From Euryarchaeota archaeon UBA226 (GTDB lineage Archaea > Thermoplasmatota > Poseidoniia > Poseidoniales > Poseidoniaceae), in NCBI GenBank assembly GCA_002505935.1, contig DAWL01000189.1, forward strand, positions 1 to 9,221: a stretch of DNA of 9,221 nucleotides, given 5' to 3'. Position numbers and translations under genes: made by a program. Of the stretch, positions 6,782 through 9,221 are shown one piece after another; positions within the stretch are counted from its first letter, which is position 1; each line of letters begins with the position of its first letter. The notes under the pieces are model-generated. The model saw nothing but the letters and a program-made list of their open reading frames with translations. It did not search any database and was not told where the DNA came from.

Positions 6782-9220
6782 CTAGAAGTCCAAGTCATCC
6801 AGCAGGCCGCCGAGTGCATCCCCTACGTTTGATTGCGTCGGTTGTTGAGGTGCAGGAGCGGCGGTTTGTGAGGCAGTCATGTTCTGGGCGAGCCACTGTT
6901 CTCCGTAGTGTTCCCATTGTTCCATAGTCCATCCTTGAGGTAGACCTCCCGCAGGTAGTGGTGGTGCACTTGAGACCGTCTCCACAGGTGCTTGTACAAC
7001 GGGTGCAATAGTTTCCTGCATAGGTTGGGGCTGAGCATAGGTTGGCATCGCCTCTTGCACTGGAGCACTGGCAATGGGCATCATCGGATCCTGCGGACTC
7101 ATCATCAAGCCTCCGGATGCTGGCGGCATTGTCCAATCAACATCGGTGATGTCTGCATCCCCTCCACGCCTCAACAATACAACTACCAAGAGTGCTAGAA
7201 TTAAGAATAGGAATATCGAGATTCCGATGGTGGCACCACTATCTTCACCGAAGAACCCTGAGAATAATCCTTCATCCGGTTTGGCTTCGACAATAACTTC
7301 GATGAATACAGGATCTCGGTCTCCATTATCATCGATGACGGTCAAGGTTATTGTGAAGGTACCAACTCTGTCGAATGTTGGATTGTAGTAAATTCCATTG
7401 TGTTCAATATCGTTAGAGAGGTCTCCGTCTCCATTTTGATCTAACCCGGAATGGTCCCAGTTGTAGTTCATTGTCAATTGATCAGTTGCGGTATCTGTGC
7501 TATTTTCTGCGCTCAGGGAGAGGCTGTCTCCAACGATTAGAGAGATGCTGACTGGAGCAGGGCTTGTTCCATTGGCTATGCTGATGCTAGCCCTGGGAGG
7601 TTTGTTTCGAACTTCAACAGTAGCAGATGTCATGGCCCAAGCACCGTCATCATCGCGTACGGTGACCGCAATGTCATAGAATCCCGCAATAGACCATGAA
7701 GTCGCTAACTCTGCACCTTCTACGTCGCAATCATCTGCTGCACTTCCATTTCCATCACTGTTCACTTGAGGGTACAAGTCCCAACACCATTGCCAGGTCT
7801 CCATGTCATTTGGAGAGTCTGAACCTGTTGCATTTACGTAGACCATCTGGTCTTCCCAAACTGGAAGTATCTGTGGAATCATATCCAAAGTTGGAGCAAC
7901 ATTCTCTACCATGAATTGTAATGCCATACGTTCACTGGTTGCACTGTCATCATCCCACACCTCTACCCATACTTCGTGCAAGCCACTGGATTGCCATGCC
8001 ATACTGACATTTGATTCGTAACCATCAGTAGTTGTGGTTTCATTTTCATCATGTAGCGCATCTAGCCACCAGTTGAAAATCAGTCCTTCCATGTCGTTAA
8101 TGGAATCGTCAGCCATTCCAGTAATACTGATAACTTCATTCTCCAGTACGTCATACACCCCATCAAGAGTTGTCATCTCCCCACTTTGATTGAATACTTT
8201 CAGTTCAGTAATGCTAGGGTCTCGATTGAGAACCTTGACCACTACATCTACTGTGGTGGTATCATTGTCATCATCGGTGGCTGTAGCACTAACCAGAATA
8301 TTTCCTTCAACACTTGGAGTGAAGGTGCATGTGTAGGCACTATTTCCTTCTTCACAAAGGATTTCACTCGGCCAGGATATGGAAACATCAGCCTGTGGAG
8401 TAATTGTATCTAAATCGCCGTGATCGCTGGCATCAATAGTGACTTTTTGCCCAACAATAATGGATTCAGGAGCGGTTAGATTCAACCATGGGGCGCGATT
8501 GATGACGCTGACATTCACAGTCGTGTGCACTCGGTCATTCTCATCATCGATTACATAAACGTCCACAGGCCAATCTCCATCGTCGCTCCAGTTGAATTCC
8601 CAGATACAGTCATCTTCCCAGAAGTTGAATTCCACTCCTTCAGCACTGAATGTAGAAAACTCGCAGCGGAACTCTCCTCCGTCAGGATCTACGCTCGAAG
8701 TCGCATCTAGGCTGACATTGTCAAAGGTGAAGACAGAATCCACGATATCGATAACCGGAATGGCTAATCTTCCGATGTAAATCTCAAATTGTCCGACATT
8801 GTTACTCAGGTTCTCATCTTCAGTAATCAATCCATCAGGGTCAACTTCGAAGGTGATTGATACAGTGCCTATGGGTTGATTCTCAGGAACGGTCCAATTC
8901 ACCATCACCCTTTCTTCTTGGAAGGCTGAAAGTGCAGGAATCGCACCTCTAATTTGCGTTCCATCTGGAGCATCGACCTCTAGTTCGGTTGCATTACTGG
9001 TCAAGACCCCTAGGTTTTGAGCGGGGAGACTCATCTGCAACAAGTCACCAGGTACTGCGTTCCAACCGGCAGCATCGTTGAGGAAAGTGCTTTCATTTCC
9101 TCTGGTTCTTTCGATAATCAGCCTATCGTCTCTGGCAGCCAAATCTATTCCAACGACATTTGGATCAAGAATAATCGTCCTTACTCCCACAATTTTCTGT
9201 ACGGGGTCATAGAAGATGAT
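6782..9220 (-). CDS. PKD/Ig-like multidomain surface protein with C-terminal membrane anchor (5' partial)
   Basis: The frame is open through the right edge (812 residues visible); the GTG at 9190 is probably internal. Counting from that codon: a CARDB-like beta domain (about 11-140, ending with Asp-Glu-Asn-Leu-Ser-Asn-Asn), then five PKD/Ig-like repeats (about 143-230, 234-322, 324-430, 432-528, 530-636), most ending 'Val-x-Val-x-Asn-x-x-Pro'. Cysteines pair within repeats (176/195, 279/288, 469/488), suggesting disulfides. About fifteen Asn-x-Ser/Thr sequons suit an N-glycosylated exterior. DQNGDGDLSND (584-594) resembles a calcium-binding loop. One membrane helix (about 654-675, coordinates 7166-7231) is followed by Arg-Arg and a Met/Pro/Gln-rich cytoplasmic tail containing GWTMEQWEHYGEQWL (753-767) and ending in acidic GGLLDDLDF. 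It is the first visible gene of a unit with the SepF-like gene. The ligand is unknown; an adhesin, S-layer-like or envelope-scaffold role is inferred. Confidence 0.9.
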   Translation of the reverse strand: MIFYDPVQKIVGVRTIILDPNVVGIDLAARDDRLIIERTRGNESTFLNDAAGWNAVPGDLLQMSLPAQNLGVLTSNATELEVDAPDGTQIRGAIPALSAFQEERVMVNWTVPENQPIGTVSITFEVDPDGLITEDENLSNNVGQFEIYIGRLAIPVIDIVDSVFTFDNVSLDATSSVDPDGGEFRCEFSTFSAEGVEFNFWEDDCIWEFNWSDDGDWPVDVYVIDDENDRVHTTVNVSVINRAPWLNLTAPESIIVGQKVTIDASDHGDLDTITPQADVSISWPSEILCEEGNSAYTCTFTPSVEGNILVSATATDDDNDTTTVDVVVKVLNRDPSITELKVFNQSGEMTTLDGVYDVLENEVISITGMADDSINDMEGLIFNWWLDALHDENETTTTDGYESNVSMAWQSSGLHEVWVEVWDDDSATSERMALQFMVENVAPTLDMIPQILPVWEDQMVYVNATGSDSPNDMETWQWCWDLYPQVNSDGNGSAADDCDVEGAELATSWSIAGFYDIAVTVRDDDGAWAMTSATVEVRNKPPRASISIANGTSPAPVSISLIVGDSLSLSAENSTDTATDQLTMNYNWDHSGLDQNGDGDLSNDIEHNGIYYNPTFDRVGTFTITLTVIDDNGDRDPVFIEVIVEAKPDEGLFSGFFGEDSGATIGISIFLFLILALLVVVLLRRGGDADITDVDWTMPPASGGLMMSPQDPMMPIASAPVQEAMPTYAQPQPMQETIAPVVQAPVETVSSAPPLPAGGLPQGWTMEQWEHYGEQWLAQNMTASQTAAPAPQQPTQSNVGDALGGLLDDLDF

Positions 9221-9221
9221 T

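Noticed and set aside
6766..6819. Upstream start for the SepF-like protein inside the preceding gene
   Set aside because: The extra 18 residues simply read the tail of the surface-protein gene in another frame; the amphipathic helix expected at a SepF N-terminus starts at ATG 6765.
7074..7388. 104-residue plus-strand ORF opposite the membrane helix and tail of the PKD-type protein
   Set aside because: Low-complexity shadow of the real gene; no initiation signal and no motif.

Overview
The window reads as a compact, protein-dense archaeal chromosome segment, most likely from a planktonic marine Euryarchaeon of the Marine Group II / Poseidoniales type. This placement is an inference. It rests on the mix of multi-domain PKD/Ig-like surface proteins with one C-terminal membrane helix and a low-complexity cytoplasmic tail, a SepF-like division protein, a KaiC-like ATPase, an archaeal-style fused nucleotidylyltransferase/beta-helix protein beside glmS, and purine-rich Shine-Dalgarno sites with tight gene packing. 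No rRNA, tRNA, CRISPR array, insertion sequence or transposase is visible, and no gene-free stretch exceeds about 110 bases.

Layout. (1) Bases 2-4762, plus strand, form one tight operon. It starts with a membrane-anchored beta-propeller-like surface protein (5' end cut by the window) whose cytoplasmic tail is acidic, then proline-rich, then a zinc ribbon. A GlmU-like sugar-phosphate nucleotidylyltransferase and GlmS follow. The last two genes should supply amino-sugar nucleotide (UDP-GlcNAc type) precursors for surface glycans. (2) Bases 4763-5485, minus strand, encode a KaiC-like RecA-fold ATPase whose stop codon directly abuts the glmS stop. (3) A divergent intergenic region of about 110 bases separates it from (4) a Maf-family nucleotide pyrophosphatase on the plus strand (5597-6262). 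A well-spaced Shine-Dalgarno site in that gap points at a small out-of-frame ORF overlapping the start of maf. (5) Bases 6229-9220, minus strand, hold a two-gene unit: a large PKD/Ig-like, heavily sequon-bearing surface protein with a C-terminal membrane anchor (5' end beyond the right edge), followed 16 bases later by a SepF-like gene whose 3' end overlaps maf by 34 bases.

Taken together this is a cell-envelope and division neighbourhood: surface proteins, precursors for their likely glycosylation, and a SepF-like FtsZ anchor. The points most worth checking are the beta-helix domain of the GlmU-like protein, which seems to have lost the acetyltransferase signature; the surface protein coupled to SepF; the shared architecture of the two surface proteins; and the possible leader ORF before maf. 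I see no convincing new defence or mobile system here.
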